64,000 nt of DNA from NCBI RefSeq assembly GCF_017573465.1, contig NZ_JAGEPF010000021.1:124001-188000 (forward strand), read 5' to 3'. The stretch's first letter is position 1. Each line of letters begins with the position of its first letter. A program made the position numbers and the translations under genes. The notes under the pieces were generated by a model. That model was given only the letters and a program-made list of their open reading frames with translations. It searched no databases and was not told the DNA's origin. This stretch comes from Actinomadura violacea (GTDB taxonomy: Bacteria > Actinomycetota > Actinomycetes > Streptosporangiales > Streptosporangiaceae). This document shows, in pieces, positions 1 through 8,665 of this stretch.

Positions 1-727
1 CGAAGCCGAAGCCGGTGCCTAGACCGTCCGCGTGGACGGGTGCGTTCTTCCAGGACTGCCCGTCCCAATGCTGGGCGACGAGGGACCGGTCGGTCCCGGT
101 GCTCCTGCTGAGGCGCCACATGTCGTCGTCCGCCCGGACGTAGGACGTGTCGAGGTCGATCTCAGGGAAGGCGGCGACGTGCGTCCACCTGTCCGTCCAA
201 ATGTCGCCGGTCCAGCGGTACAGGTCGGTGAGCGTGCTGAGCCAGACACCGGACGCGTCCGCCTGCAGCGTCGTGGCGGTGGTGCCCGGGGGCAGCGTCA
301 CCTGGTTGAACGCCGAACCGCCGAAGTGCGCCACGTAGGGCTTCTTCGAGTCGTAGTCCGAGCCGTTGATCCACACGTCCTCGGGGCCGACCGCGTCGAC
401 GTCGTTGATCCCGCCGTGGCCCGGCAGGCCCAGGAGGTCGTACTCCACCCAGTCGCCGTTCTGCCACCGGCGCACGACCGGGTTGCCGGGGATCGTGCTG
501 CCCGTTCCGGGGATCGGGCCGGGGACGGTGATCTCGCCTTGGGATCCGGTGATCCAGACGCTGTCGGGCGAGGCGGCGTCGACGTCGCGCAGGGTGTTGC
601 TGGGCCAGAAGAACGGCAGCGACACGCGCTTGAAGTCGCCGCGGGTCGCGGCGGAGGCGGGGGCGGCCAGGCCGGCGGCCAGGACGGCCGCCGTGGCGGC
701 GGCGAGCGGAACTCTCCAGAGCTTCAT
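1..727 (-). CDS. Secreted protein of unknown function, C-terminus cut by window edge
   Basis: The frame is open from the ATG at 725-727 to the window edge, giving about 242 residues. It starts MKLWRVPLAAATAAVLAAG and has a typical Sec signal peptide: basic N-terminus, Ala/Leu core, and APASA cleavage site near residue 27. The mature part is rich in Trp, Asp and Gly. Short recurring patterns such as DVDAVGPEDVWING and DASGVWLSTLTDLYRW look like beta-propeller blades of the kind found in exported actinobacterial WD/YCF48-like proteins. No catalytic motif is visible. A perfect 7-bp inverted repeat lies just upstream of the start. No clear Shine-Dalgarno is seen. The secreted, repeat-rich nature is seen directly; the propeller fold is inference. 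Confidence 0.75.
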   Translation of the reverse strand, partial: MKLWRVPLAAATAAVLAAGLAAPASAATRGDFKRVSLPFFWPSNTLRDVDAASPDSVWITGSQGEITVPGPIPGTGSTIPGNPVVRRWQNGDWVEYDLLGLPGHGGINDVDAVGPEDVWINGSDYDSKKPYVAHFGGSAFNQVTLPPGTTATTLQADASGVWLSTLTDLYRWTGDIWTDRWTHVAAFPEIDLDTSYVRADDDMWRLSRSTGTDRSLVAQHWDGQSWKNAPVHADGLGTGFGF

Positions 728-731
728 GCGC

Positions 732-747
732 GCCAGTATTTACTGGC
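732..747. promoter_or_regulatory. Palindrome next to start of secreted protein gene
   Basis: GCCAGTA-TT-TACTGGC is a perfect 7-bp dyad with a 2-nt centre, 5 bp upstream of the start codon at 727 on the minus strand. Its position suggests a repressor operator or a 5' mRNA hairpin. No regulator gene for it is visible here. Confidence 0.4.
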
Positions 748-843
748 AAGGTCTTCGAGATCTTGTCACTCCGGGATAGAAAACGCGCCGCGCTCCGGCC
801 GCCCCGGTGCGGGGTTCCGCGGGGCGTCTGGAAGGCTGGACGC

Positions 844-2334
844 ATGACCCCGTCCCCATCCGCGTCCCACGCCGTCGTCGTCGGAGGCGGCATCGCGGGC
901 CTCACCGCCGCGCGCGCGCTCGCCCGCGCCGGCGTCCGCGTGACCGTGCTGGAGGGCTCCCCGCGGATCGGCGGCAAGCTCCGGGTCAGCGAGATCGCCG
1001 GGATCCCGGTGGACGAGGGCGCCGAGTCGATGCTGGCCCGCCGCCCCGAGGGCCTCGGCCTGGTCCGCGCCCTCGGCCGCGGCGACGACCTGGTGAACCC
1101 CGGCACGACCTCGTCGGCGATCCTCAGCCGCGGCGCGCTGCGCCCCATCCCGGCCGGCCAGGTGATGGGCGTGCCGTCCGACCTGAAGGCGCTCGCCGCC
1201 GCGCAGGTGCTGTCCCCGGCCGGGCTCGCCCGCGTGCCCCTCGACCTGGTGATGCCCGAGACCCAGCGCGGCGACGACGTGTCCGTCGCCGACTATATCG
1301 GCGCGCGGATGGGCCGCGAGGTCGTCGACCGGCTCGTCGAGCCGCTGCTCGGCGGCGTCTACGCCGGGCGCGCCGAGCGGCTGTCGTTCGACTCCACGCT
1401 GCCCGCCGTCGCCGCCGCGGCGCGCGCCCACCGCTCGCTGATCAACGCCGTCCAGGGCATCCGGGAGGCGGCGCCGAAGGACCCCGGCCCGGTGTTCGCC
1501 ACCCTGCCCGGCGGGCTCGGCTCGCTGCCGCCGCTGGTCGCCGCCGACGTCGAGGCCGCCGGCGGGACGGTCCGGGTGAACGCCACCGTCCGCGAGCTGC
1601 GGCGCCGCGAGGGCGGCTGGCGGCTCACCGTCGGCTCCGCCCGCGACCCCGAGCACCTGGACGCCGACGCCGTCGTGATCGCGGTGCCCGCCGCGCCCGC
1701 GTCCCGGCTGCTGAACGACGAGGTCCCGGACGCCGGACGCGCGCTCGCCGGCATCGAGTACGCGAGCATGGCGATCGTCACCCTCGCCTACCAGGCCACC
1801 GCGTTCCCCAAGCCCCCGGACGGCAGCGGATACCTCGTCCCCGGCGTCGAGAGCGACACCGAGGCGGGCGGCCGGGGCGTCAAGGCCGTCACCTTCAGCT
1901 CGGTAAAATGGCCGCATCTGCGCGACCGCGACCCCGGCGTGATCGCCGTCCGGTGCTCCATCGGGCGGTTCGGCGAGGAGCACCTGCTCCAGCGGGCCGA
2001 CGAGGAGCTGAAGGCCGCCGCGATGGCGGAACTGGCCGCCACGTCCGGCGTCACCGAGCTGCCCGTCGACGGCCGGGTGACCCGCTGGGGCGGCGGCCTG
2101 CCGCAGTACAACGTGGGCCACGCCGACCGCGTGGCCGGGGTCCGCGCCGCGGTCGCCCGCGAGCCGGGACTGGCCGTCGCGGGCGCCGCCTACGACGGCC
2201 TGGGGATCCCCGCCTGCATCGCCTCGGCGACCGCGGCGGCCGACCGGGTGCTGGACCATCTGCGCAGTCGAGGAGGAACGAACGATGTCAGGGACGGAGC
2301 CGGCGGCCAAGCCGAAGGCACGCGAACTCAATAA
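844..2334 (+). CDS. cgoX: Coproporphyrinogen III oxidase (protoporphyrinogen oxidase family)
   Basis: FAD-dependent amine-oxidase-fold enzyme of the HemG/HemY family. In actinobacteria it oxidises coproporphyrinogen III to coproporphyrin III in the coproporphyrin-dependent haem pathway. The N-terminus carries the dinucleotide-binding motif VVVGGGIAGLTAARAL followed by VTVLE; the C-terminus ends with the family FAD segment (GLAVAGAAYDGLGIPACI). Length is 496 aa, normal for the family. The ATG at 844 is chosen because it puts the Rossmann motif about 10 residues from the start and has GGAAGG upstream. The gene overlaps hemQ by 50 nt, so the two are almost certainly co-translated. CgoX is preferred over PPOX because HemQ follows. 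Confidence 0.93.
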   Translation: MTPSPSASHAVVVGGGIAGLTAARALARAGVRVTVLEGSPRIGGKLRVSEIAGIPVDEGAESMLARRPEGLGLVRALGRGDDLVNPGTTSSAILSRGALRPIPAGQVMGVPSDLKALAAAQVLSPAGLARVPLDLVMPETQRGDDVSVADYIGARMGREVVDRLVEPLLGGVYAGRAERLSFDSTLPAVAAAARAHRSLINAVQGIREAAPKDPGPVFATLPGGLGSLPPLVAADVEAAGGTVRVNATVRELRRREGGWRLTVGSARDPEHLDADAVVIAVPAAPASRLLNDEVPDAGRALAGIEYASMAIVTLAYQATAFPKPPDGSGYLVPGVESDTEAGGRGVKAVTFSSVKWPHLRDRDPGVIAVRCSIGRFGEEHLLQRADEELKAAAMAELAATSGVTELPVDGRVTRWGGGLPQYNVGHADRVAGVRAAVAREPGLAVAGAAYDGLGIPACIASATAAADRVLDHLRSRGGTNDVRDGAGGQAEGTRTQ

Positions 2335-2989
2335 CGTCATCCGCTACACCATGTGGTCGGTGTTCCGGGTGCGCGACACCGGCGCGCTCGGCGAGCAGGA
2401 CGCCGCCGAGGTGCAGGACCTGCTCGCCCAGATGGGCGAGAAGGACGTCACCACCCGCGGCTCCTACGACGTGGCGGGCCTGCGCGCGGACGCCGACTAC
2501 ATGTTCTGGTGGCACGCGCCCACCTCCGACGACCTCCAGGAGGTCTACACCCGGTTCCGCCGCACCGCCGTGGGCCGCGCCAGCGAGCCGGTGTGGTCGC
2601 AGATGGCGCTGCACCGGCCCGCGGAGTTCAACAAGAGCCACATCCCGGCGTTCCTCGCCGACGAGGAGCCCCGCAACTACGTGTGCGTGTACCCGTTCGT
2701 CCGGTCCTACGAGTGGTACCTGCTGCCGGACGAGGAGCGCCGCGCCATGCTCGCCGAGCACGGCAAGATGGCCCGCGACTACCCCGACGTGCGCGCCAAC
2801 ACCGTGTCGTCGTTCGCGCTCGGCGACTACGAGTGGATGCTCGCGTTCGAGGCCGACGAGCTGCACCGCATCGTCGACCTGATGCGGCACCTGCGCGGCG
2901 CGCGCGCCCGGCTGCACACCCGGGAGGAGATCCCGTTCTACACCGGCCGCCGCAAGCCGATCGCCGAACTCATAGCCAACCTCCCGTAA
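2285..2989 (+). CDS. hemQ: Coproheme decarboxylase HemQ/ChdC
   Basis: Decarboxylates the two propionates of coproheme to form haem b, the last step of the coproporphyrin-dependent pathway. The 234-aa protein has the typical actinobacterial sequence, including FALGDYEWMLAFEADELHRI and the tail REEIPFYTGRRK. His119, Tyr136 and His159 have the same spacing (+17, +40) as the distal histidine, catalytic tyrosine and proximal haem-ligand histidine described for Corynebacterium diphtheriae ChdC, so the active site looks intact. The start codon lies inside cgoX, with GAGGAACGA as ribosome binding site. The overlap implies stoichiometric production with CgoX. Confidence 0.95.
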   Translation: MSGTEPAAKPKARELNNVIRYTMWSVFRVRDTGALGEQDAAEVQDLLAQMGEKDVTTRGSYDVAGLRADADYMFWWHAPTSDDLQEVYTRFRRTAVGRASEPVWSQMALHRPAEFNKSHIPAFLADEEPRNYVCVYPFVRSYEWYLLPDEERRAMLAEHGKMARDYPDVRANTVSSFALGDYEWMLAFEADELHRIVDLMRHLRGARARLHTREEIPFYTGRRKPIAELIANLP

Positions 2990-3078
2990 CCGGAGCATTG
3001 GGGATCTTGCCCAACGGGAACGTATAGATCCCAAGGATCCGCCCAGAATCCGGACGCAACGGCAGTAAAGTGCCGCCC

Positions 3079-3654
3079 GTGAACGAGACTCCCGCCGGTG
3101 CCTCCCGCGGGCGGCACGCCAAGCCGCCGTCCGAGCTGTCCGCGCGCTGGAACCGGATGCTCGCGGCGGCGTCCGGGCGGCGCAGGCTCGCCGCGGCGGG
3201 CGCCGGCACCGCGGCGGCGACGGCCGTGGCCGCGCTCGCCGCGCTGGCGCTGACCGGCGGCACCGGCAGCGCGCCGCGGGCGGCGGCCGCCGCGCACACC
3301 GCCCGGTCCGCGCCGTCCTCGGCCGCTGCGACCCTCGCCGCCGGCGACCCCGACGAACTGTCCGACGCCCTGCCGTACCTGCGCTCTAAGGACCCGGGCG
3401 GGGAGATCGTCAAGCACGTCACCGACGTCCGGCGCAGCGGGACGTTCGTCCGCGTCTACACCGACCTCGGCGAGGACGACGAGAACTCCAAGCCCGCGAT
3501 CTCGCTCTGCGAGTGGACGGTCGGCTACCTCAAGGACGGCGGCGAGGACGAGCCGCGCGTCTTCGTGCACGGCAAGAGCAGCGACAACGGCAGCGTCGTC
3601 CTCGCCAACAAGCAGAGCGACACCGACGACTGCAAGGTCCCCGACACGCCCTAG
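3079..3654 (+). CDS. Membrane-anchored protein of unknown function
   Basis: About 191 aa. A basic, Ser/Arg-rich cytoplasmic head (about residues 1-40) is followed by one Ala/Leu membrane segment (about 38-60), an Ala/Ser linker and a polar extracytoplasmic domain. That domain contains two Cys (SLCEWTVGYL and DDCKVPDTP) that may form a disulfide. No enzyme motif is seen. I prefer the GTG at 3079 because a TAAAGT hexamer ends 7 nt before it, which fits leaderless transcription; GTG 3070 in the same frame is the alternative. It follows hemQ by 89 bp in the same direction but shows no functional link to haem. Confidence 0.7.
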   Translation: MNETPAGASRGRHAKPPSELSARWNRMLAAASGRRRLAAAGAGTAAATAVAALAALALTGGTGSAPRAAAAAHTARSAPSSAAATLAAGDPDELSDALPYLRSKDPGGEIVKHVTDVRRSGTFVRVYTDLGEDDENSKPAISLCEWTVGYLKDGGEDEPRVFVHGKSSDNGSVVLANKQSDTDDCKVPDTP

Positions 3655-3679
3655 GGCCGGGGCGGGGCCGTGCCGGCCC
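3654..3679. terminator. Hairpin between convergent genes
   Basis: GGGCCGG (3654-3660) pairs perfectly with CCGGCCC (3673-3679) in the 27-bp gap between two convergent genes. It likely acts as a bidirectional terminator. There is no T-run, as is common in GC-rich actinobacteria. Confidence 0.55.
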
Positions 3680-3681
3680 GG

Positions 3682-4215
3682 TCAGGGCCCGTACTGGGTG
3701 TCCGAGAGGTTGCTGGACTCCAGATCGTGGTGGCCGTGCCTCCGGCCCTGATCCAGTTTCAGCGGCTTCGGGTCCCTGGTCAGCAGGATCTCGCGGAACC
3801 TGGCGTCCTCGACTCCGTCCGGGCCCAGCGCGGCGCAGCGTCCCGGGGCGTCCGCCGGGACGTCCTCGACGGCCCGGTCCCGCGCCGCCCGGCCGGTGCG
3901 GGTGGGACGGAGCGCGCCGCGCAGGCCGCCCCGGACCAGCCCCGCCTCCTTGAGCGCGGCCGCGATCGCGCGGACCTCCTCCGACTCGGCGGTCTCGCGG
4001 AGGAGGTCTCCCAGCAGGACGCCCGTGCCGGGGACGCGTGCCAGGAGCGCGGCCTGGACCGGGTCGTCCGCCTCCCGGTTCACGGCCTGGACCCGGTGCG
4101 TCCCCCGGGAGACGCGGACCTGCCGCCCTTCGTGAAGGGCGACCAGGGCCGTCTGGGCGACCCGGACGGCGCCGCCGGTCAGGAATGCGATCTCGTAGGG
4201 ACCGTGCTCGCCCAT
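3682..4215 (-). CDS. TIGR04222-like protein of unknown function
   Basis: A 177-aa soluble protein. The N-terminal block (YEIAFLTGGAVRVAQTALVALHEGRQVRVS, read in two parts: YEIAFLTGGAVRVAQTAL then VALHEGRQVRVS) resembles the start of actinobacterial TIGR04222-domain proteins. In those proteins it looks like a small winged-helix or coiled module, often preceding membrane segments. Here no membrane segment follows; the C-terminal third is low-complexity, basic and ends DLESSNLSDTQYGP. Start ATG 4215 has GGGAGG 5 nt upstream. It lies 61 bp upstream of nothing in its own operon and is convergent with the previous gene. The function is unknown, and the family assignment rests only on motif resemblance. 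Confidence 0.6.
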   Translation of the reverse strand: MGEHGPYEIAFLTGGAVRVAQTALVALHEGRQVRVSRGTHRVQAVNREADDPVQAALLARVPGTGVLLGDLLRETAESEEVRAIAAALKEAGLVRGGLRGALRPTRTGRAARDRAVEDVPADAPGRCAALGPDGVEDARFREILLTRDPKPLKLDQGRRHGHHDLESSNLSDTQYGP

Positions 4216-4276
4216 GATGGCCTCCCGCGGGCGCGTCGTCGTCCGTAGGACGCGCGGAGCGTGCCCGCGGTTGCGG

Positions 4277-4678
4277 TCATCCGGCGGGTTCGAGGGTGAG
4301 GGACACCGAGTTGATGCAGTACCGGTCGTCGGTGGGGGTGGCGTAGCCCTCCCCGTGGAACACGTGGCCGAGGTGGGAGTCGCAGGCCGCGCAGCGCACC
4401 TCGGTGCGGACCATGCCGAGCGTGCGGTCCTCGATCAGGGTGACCGCGTCGGAGTCGGACGGCGCGTAGAACGACGGCCAGCCGCAGTGGCTCTCGAACT
4501 TGGTCTCCGACCGGAACAGCTCCGTCCCGCAGGCGCGGCACCGGTAGACGCCGACGGTCTTGGTGTCGGTGTACTCGCCGGTGAAGGGCTTCTCGGTGCC
4601 CGCCTCGCGGAGCACCCGGAACTCCTCGGGGCTGAGCCGGGCCCGCCACTCGTCCTCGCTCTTGCGGATCTTCTCCAT
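4277..4678 (-). CDS. msrB: Peptide methionine-R-sulfoxide reductase
   Basis: Reduces methionine-R-sulfoxide in oxidised proteins, using thioredoxin for recycling. The 133-aa sequence is a complete MsrB domain. It has two zinc-binding CxxC pairs (Cys47/Cys50 in CRAC and Cys96/Cys99 in CAAC), the HCGWPSFY substrate motif at about residue 64, and the nucleophilic Cys121 in RYCINS. The zinc-containing form is therefore intact. It is divergent from the Prim-Pol gene across 64 bp. The gene encodes no export signal, so the product is cytoplasmic. Confidence 0.96.
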   Translation of the reverse strand: MEKIRKSEDEWRARLSPEEFRVLREAGTEKPFTGEYTDTKTVGVYRCRACGTELFRSETKFESHCGWPSFYAPSDSDAVTLIEDRTLGMVRTEVRCAACDSHLGHVFHGEGYATPTDDRYCINSVSLTLEPAG

Positions 4679-4742
4679 GCTTCGAAGGTACCCGGCGAGG
4701 CCCTTCCGGGAGACTGTCGTATCCCTGGGTTAACGTGCAGTC

Positions 4743-5828
4743 ATGGCCTCGCCCTTCATCGAGATCCCGGTAGGGGATCGGCTCGTCAAGGTGACCAATC
4801 CCGACAAGGTCTACTTCCCTGAGCACGGCTACACCAAGCGGCAGCTCGTGGAGTACTACATCGCCGTGGGGGAGGGCATCCTGCGGGCCACCCGGAACCG
4901 GCCGACGACGCTGGAGCGCTGGCCCGCCGGCGTCTTCGAGGGGGCGAAGATGGCCACCCGGGAGGACTACGCGCGCGGCCAGGCCGGCTTCGGTGCGGGC
5001 AAGTCCGACGCGTTCTACCAGAAGCGCGTCCCGAAGGGCGCGCCCGAGTGGGTGCAGACGTCCCGGATCGCCTTCCCGAGCGGCCGGTTCGCCGACGAGG
5101 TCCGCCCGACCGAGGTCGCGGTGATCGCCTGGGCGGCGAACCTCGGCACGCTGACGTTCCATCCGTGGCCCGTCCGCGACGGCGACGTCGACCATCCCGA
5201 CGAGCTGCGCATCGACCTCGACCCGCAGCCCGGCACCGACTTCTCCGACGCCGTCCGGGTGGCGCTCGGCCCGGCCCGCGACCTGCTGTCCGAGCTGGGG
5301 ATGACGGGGTTCGTGAAGACGTCCGGCAAGGGCGGCGTGCACATCTACGTGCGGATCGAGCCGCGCTGGACGTTCACCGAGGTCCGCCGGGCCGCGCTGG
5401 CGTTCGGCCGGGAGGTGGAGCGCCGCGTCCCCGCCGAGGTCACCACGAAGTGGTGGAAGGAGGAGCGGGGCGAGCAGGTCTTCATCGACTTCAACCAGAA
5501 CGCGCGCGACCGGACGATCGCGTCGGCCTACAGCGTCCGGCCCGCGCCGCACGCGCCGGTGTCGGCGCCGGTGACCTGGGACGAGCTGGCCGACGCCGAC
5601 CCGCGCGACTTCACGATCGCCACCATGCCGGAGCGGTTCGCCAAGATCGGCGACCTGCACGCGCCGATCGACGACGAGGCGTTCTCCCTCGACGGGCTGC
5701 TGGAGCTGGCCGACCGCGACGAGCGCGACCACGGTCTCGGTGACATGCCGTATCCGCCCAACTACCCTAAGATGCCGGGCGAGCCCAAGCGGGTGCAGCC
5801 CAGCAAGGACACCGGCAAACCCTCCTGA
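4743..5828 (+). CDS. LigD polymerase-domain DNA primase-polymerase (Prim-PolC-like)
   Basis: A stand-alone archaeo-eukaryotic-primase-type polymerase of the LigD-POL family (361 aa). It fills short gaps and can add ribonucleotides during end joining or excision repair. Seen in the sequence: TNPDKVYFPEHG near the N-terminus; the catalytic carboxylates Asp158 and Asp160 in RIDLDPQPG; KTSGKGGVHIYVRI, the conserved substrate-binding block; and DFNQNARDRTIASAYSVR near residue 245. No ligase or nuclease domain is attached. Mycobacterial Prim-PolC lies beside ligC; here LigC is about 12 kb away. A TAACGT hexamer at 4731-4736 ends 6 nt before the ATG, suggesting a leaderless transcript. Confidence 0.9.
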   Translation: MASPFIEIPVGDRLVKVTNPDKVYFPEHGYTKRQLVEYYIAVGEGILRATRNRPTTLERWPAGVFEGAKMATREDYARGQAGFGAGKSDAFYQKRVPKGAPEWVQTSRIAFPSGRFADEVRPTEVAVIAWAANLGTLTFHPWPVRDGDVDHPDELRIDLDPQPGTDFSDAVRVALGPARDLLSELGMTGFVKTSGKGGVHIYVRIEPRWTFTEVRRAALAFGREVERRVPAEVTTKWWKEERGEQVFIDFNQNARDRTIASAYSVRPAPHAPVSAPVTWDELADADPRDFTIATMPERFAKIGDLHAPIDDEAFSLDGLLELADRDERDHGLGDMPYPPNYPKMPGEPKRVQPSKDTGKPS

Positions 5829-5898
5829 TCCGGGAATTGCGGGCGCCGCCGGTGACGTTCGTGATCGACACGTGCGCGACGATCGGAAGGCGGCCCCC

Positions 5899-6678
5899 AT
5901 GCCCGAGTCCCCTGTGCCGGAATCCCTGACCGTTCGGTATCTGGGCGGACCGACGGCGGTCCTGGAGATCGGCGGCGTGCGGCTGCTGGTCGACCCGACC
6001 TTCGACGGCCCCGGCGAGCATCCGGTCGGCGACCGGGCGCTGACCAAGACCATGGCCGCGGTCGCCGGCCCGGGCGAGATCGGCCCCATCGACGCGGTGC
6101 TGCTGTCGCACGACCAGCACCCCGACAACCTCGACGACGGGGGCCGCGCCTACGTGGAGCGGGCGCCGCTGACCCTGTCCACGCAGGCCGCCGCCGAGCG
6201 GCTCGGCGGCGGCGTCCGGGCGCTGCCGAACTGGGAGCACACCGAACTGCCCCGGCCCGGCGGCGGCGCGCTGCGGATCACCGGGGTCCCCGCGCGGCAC
6301 GGCCCGGACGGCACCGAGCACCTGACCGGCCCGGTCACCGGGTTCGTGCTGACCGGCGACGGGCTGCCCACCACCTACGTGAGCGGCGACAACGCGTCCC
6401 TGGACGTGGTGCGGGAGATCGCCGCCCGGTTCGCGCCCTTCGACGTGGCGCTGCTGTTCGCCGGTGCCGCGCGCACGCCGCTGCTGGACGCCGACCTGAC
6501 GCTCGGCAGCGCCGAGGCGGCCGAGGCGGCGGCGATCCTCGGCGCCCGGCAGGTCGTCCCGCTGCACTTCGAGGGCTGGGCGCACTTCTCGCAGGGCCGC
6601 GACACCCTGGCGGAGCCGTTCGCCGGGTTCTCCGGCGGGTTCCATCTCCTCGGGCCGGGGGACCGCGTCACGCTGTAA
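5899..6678 (+). CDS. MBL-fold metal-dependent hydrolase (UlaG-like)
   Basis: A 259-aa metallo-beta-lactamase-fold protein of the UlaG-like group. The metal motif reads SHDQHPDNLDD, so the usual HxHxDH has Asn where the last His is expected. Further ligands are likely in GVPARHGPDG, YVSGDNAS and PLHFEGWAHF. It probably hydrolyses a phosphodiester or lactone in the cytoplasm, but the substrate cannot be read from sequence. The ATG at 5899 is chosen as the first start that matches the fold's beginning (LTVRYLGGPTAVLEIGGVRL). It lies 70 bp after the Prim-Pol gene in the same direction and 38 bp before the kinase gene. Confidence 0.8.
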   Translation: MPESPVPESLTVRYLGGPTAVLEIGGVRLLVDPTFDGPGEHPVGDRALTKTMAAVAGPGEIGPIDAVLLSHDQHPDNLDDGGRAYVERAPLTLSTQAAAERLGGGVRALPNWEHTELPRPGGGALRITGVPARHGPDGTEHLTGPVTGFVLTGDGLPTTYVSGDNASLDVVREIAARFAPFDVALLFAGAARTPLLDADLTLGSAEAAEAAAILGARQVVPLHFEGWAHFSQGRDTLAEPFAGFSGGFHLLGPGDRVTL

Positions 6679-6682
6679 TCCC

Positions 6683-6710
6683 TGGACAAAGTCCGACGTA
6701 ACGGTAGATT
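6683..6710 (+). promoter_or_regulatory. Leaderless promoter of the duplicated kinase
   Basis: TGGACA (6683-6688), a 16-nt spacer, and TAGATT (6705-6710) fit a housekeeping-sigma promoter. Only 6 nt separate the -10 from the ATG at 6717, so the mRNA should begin at or very near the start codon. Confidence 0.6.
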
Positions 6711-6716
6711 TCCGCC

Positions 6717-8648
6717 ATGCAGCGTGTGGCGGCCGTCGTCCCGCGGGTGGCGCAGGCCGTCATCGCGATCGTGACGATCGGGTTCTTCTTCGGCGGGTTC
6801 GTCGGGATCGTGACGTCGGACCTGGCGCCGTCCCGGCGCGTCGCGCCGCTGCTGCTGCTCGCCGCGCTGCTCGCGCTGCACCTGCGCAACTGCGTGCGGC
6901 GGCTGGACGGCGGCCGTCCCGCCGGGTGGCCGTGGACCCTCGCCGCGCAGGCCGTCCTGACGTTCGTCCCGATGATCTGGTACTCGTCGACCTGGTACGG
7001 CAACGTCGGGTTCCTCTGCGGCGCGGTGCTGCTGCTCGTCCGGCCCGCGTGGCTCGCCTGGGCCGGGTTCGGCGCGGTGCTCGCCGCCGACCTGCCGCTG
7101 ACACTGGCCGAGCGGCCGACGCTCGCCGAGGCCCTGTACTTCCTCATCGGGCAGGCCGCGTTCGTCGGCGTCGCCGTCTACGGCATGGCGCGCCTGGCCG
7201 ACCTGGTGGCCGCGCTGGAGGAGACCCTCCAGGTGCTGCCCGCGGCGCGGGTCACCCGGGAGCGGCTCGCGTTCACCCGGCGGCTGCAGGAGAACATCGG
7301 CGTCGCGCTGGCCGGGACCATCGAGCGCGGCGAGCACGCGCTGACGCTGATCGGGCGGCGCCCGGAAGAGGCGCGCGGCCTGCTGGACGACGGGGTGCGC
7401 GGCGCGCGGACGGCCCTCGCCACGACCCGCCGCGTCGCCCACGAGTACCTCGCCCGGCTGGACGAGCCGGCCGACCCCGCGCGCGCCCGGACCGTCGCCG
7501 GGGACCTCACCTCCCGGACGGTCACGCTGCTCGGCGCCGCGACGCTCGGGCTGATGATCGTCCCGTTCCCGCTGCGGTTCCTGGCGCGCGGCGGCCACGG
7601 CGGGTGGGCGGCCGTGCCGTTCGTGCTGCTGCTCGCCGTCTACACCGCGCTGTACGTGTACGGGTGCCTGTGGGCGTATCGGCGTCCGCTGAGCATGGTG
7701 CAGCGGTACGGGGTCCTCGGCGGGCTGGTCGTCCTGACGTTCGCGCCGATGCCGTTCTACGGGCCGACGACCTGGGCCGTGCTGCCGTTCCTGCCGGGCG
7801 CGGCCGCGGTGCTGCTGGGGCGGCGGCTGCGGTGGCCGGTCGCCGCAGTGCTGGTCTGCCAGGACGTCCCGTTCGCCATCTGGGGCACCGCGCATTGGGG
7901 CACCGTCTACTTCGTGGTGTGGACGGCCGAACGCGCGGCCCTGGTCTACGGCCTGGCGCGGATGGCGGAGTTCACCACGGCGCTGCAGGACGCGCGCGAC
8001 GAGATGGCCGCCGCGGCGGTCGCGCAGGAGCGGCTGCGCTTCTCCCGGGACTTGCACGACCTGCTCGGATACAGCCTGTCCACGGTCGTGGTGAAGAACG
8101 AGGTGGCCGCGCGGCTGCTCGCGGACCGGCCGGAGGAGGCGCGCGCCCAGCTCGCCGAGGCGATCGGGATGTCCCGCCAGGCGCTGGACGACCTGACCGG
8201 CGTCACCAGCGGCTTCCGGGACATGTCGGTCGCCGCGGAGGCCGGCGCGGCGCGGACGACGCTCGCCGCGGTCGGCATCGAGGTCGCGCACGCGGTGGAC
8301 GTCCCGGACCTGCCGGCGGACCTGGACACCGTCCTCGCGACCGTGCTGCGCGAGGGCGTCACCAACATCCTGCGGCACAGCCGGGCCGCCCGCTGCTCGA
8401 TCGAGGCGGCCGTCATCGACGGCGTCGCGCGACTGCGGCTGACCAACGACGGCGTGGACGGCCCGCCCGCCGCCCCCGCCGTCCCCGCGAAGGAGGGCAG
8501 GCCCGGCGGCATCGGGCTGCCCAGCCTGGGGGAGCGGGTCGCGGCCCGCGGCGGCGTGCTGACGGCGGAACGGACCGACGGCGGCTTCGTCCTCAGCGTG
8601 CAGGCACCGGTGCGCGCGGAGCTGGCGGCCGAGGCCGCCGCACGCTGA
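6717..8648 (+). CDS. Sensor histidine kinase with a duplicated sensor and a degenerate first dimerisation domain
   Basis: A 643-aa NarL/DesK-type kinase. Membrane segments lie at about 10-34, 42-58, 74-90, 96-128 and 136-160, followed by a first dimerisation-like helix pair at about 178-246. A second membrane set (about 267-415) leads to a true HisKA_3 domain (about 432-500) with phospho-acceptor His447 in SRDLHDLLGYS and a C-terminal HATPase domain (VLREGVTNILRHS; GGIGLPSLGER). The two dimerisation helices align without gaps (VTRERLAFTRRLQENIG and VAQERLRFSRDLHDLLG), but the first has Gln191 where the second has His447. The protein is therefore an internal tandem duplication whose first copy lost its phosphorylation site and its ATPase domain. 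No response regulator lies nearby. The ligand is unknown. Confidence 0.88.
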   Translation: MQRVAAVVPRVAQAVIAIVTIGFFFGGFVGIVTSDLAPSRRVAPLLLLAALLALHLRNCVRRLDGGRPAGWPWTLAAQAVLTFVPMIWYSSTWYGNVGFLCGAVLLLVRPAWLAWAGFGAVLAADLPLTLAERPTLAEALYFLIGQAAFVGVAVYGMARLADLVAALEETLQVLPAARVTRERLAFTRRLQENIGVALAGTIERGEHALTLIGRRPEEARGLLDDGVRGARTALATTRRVAHEYLARLDEPADPARARTVAGDLTSRTVTLLGAATLGLMIVPFPLRFLARGGHGGWAAVPFVLLLAVYTALYVYGCLWAYRRPLSMVQRYGVLGGLVVLTFAPMPFYGPTTWAVLPFLPGAAAVLLGRRLRWPVAAVLVCQDVPFAIWGTAHWGTVYFVVWTAERAALVYGLARMAEFTTALQDARDEMAAAAVAQERLRFSRDLHDLLGYSLSTVVVKNEVAARLLADRPEEARAQLAEAIGMSRQALDDLTGVTSGFRDMSVAAEAGAARTTLAAVGIEVAHAVDVPDLPADLDTVLATVLREGVTNILRHSRAARCSIEAAVIDGVARLRLTNDGVDGPPAAPAVPAKEGRPGGIGLPSLGERVAARGGVLTAERTDGGFVLSVQAPVRAELAAEAAAR

Positions 8649-8665
8649 AGCCGCCACACGGTGAA

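Noticed and set aside
763..844. Longer N-terminus for the cgoX product from codon 763
   Set aside because: The extra residues are Arg-rich, would displace the FAD motif from its normal position, and lack a ribosome binding site; ATG 844 fits the family.
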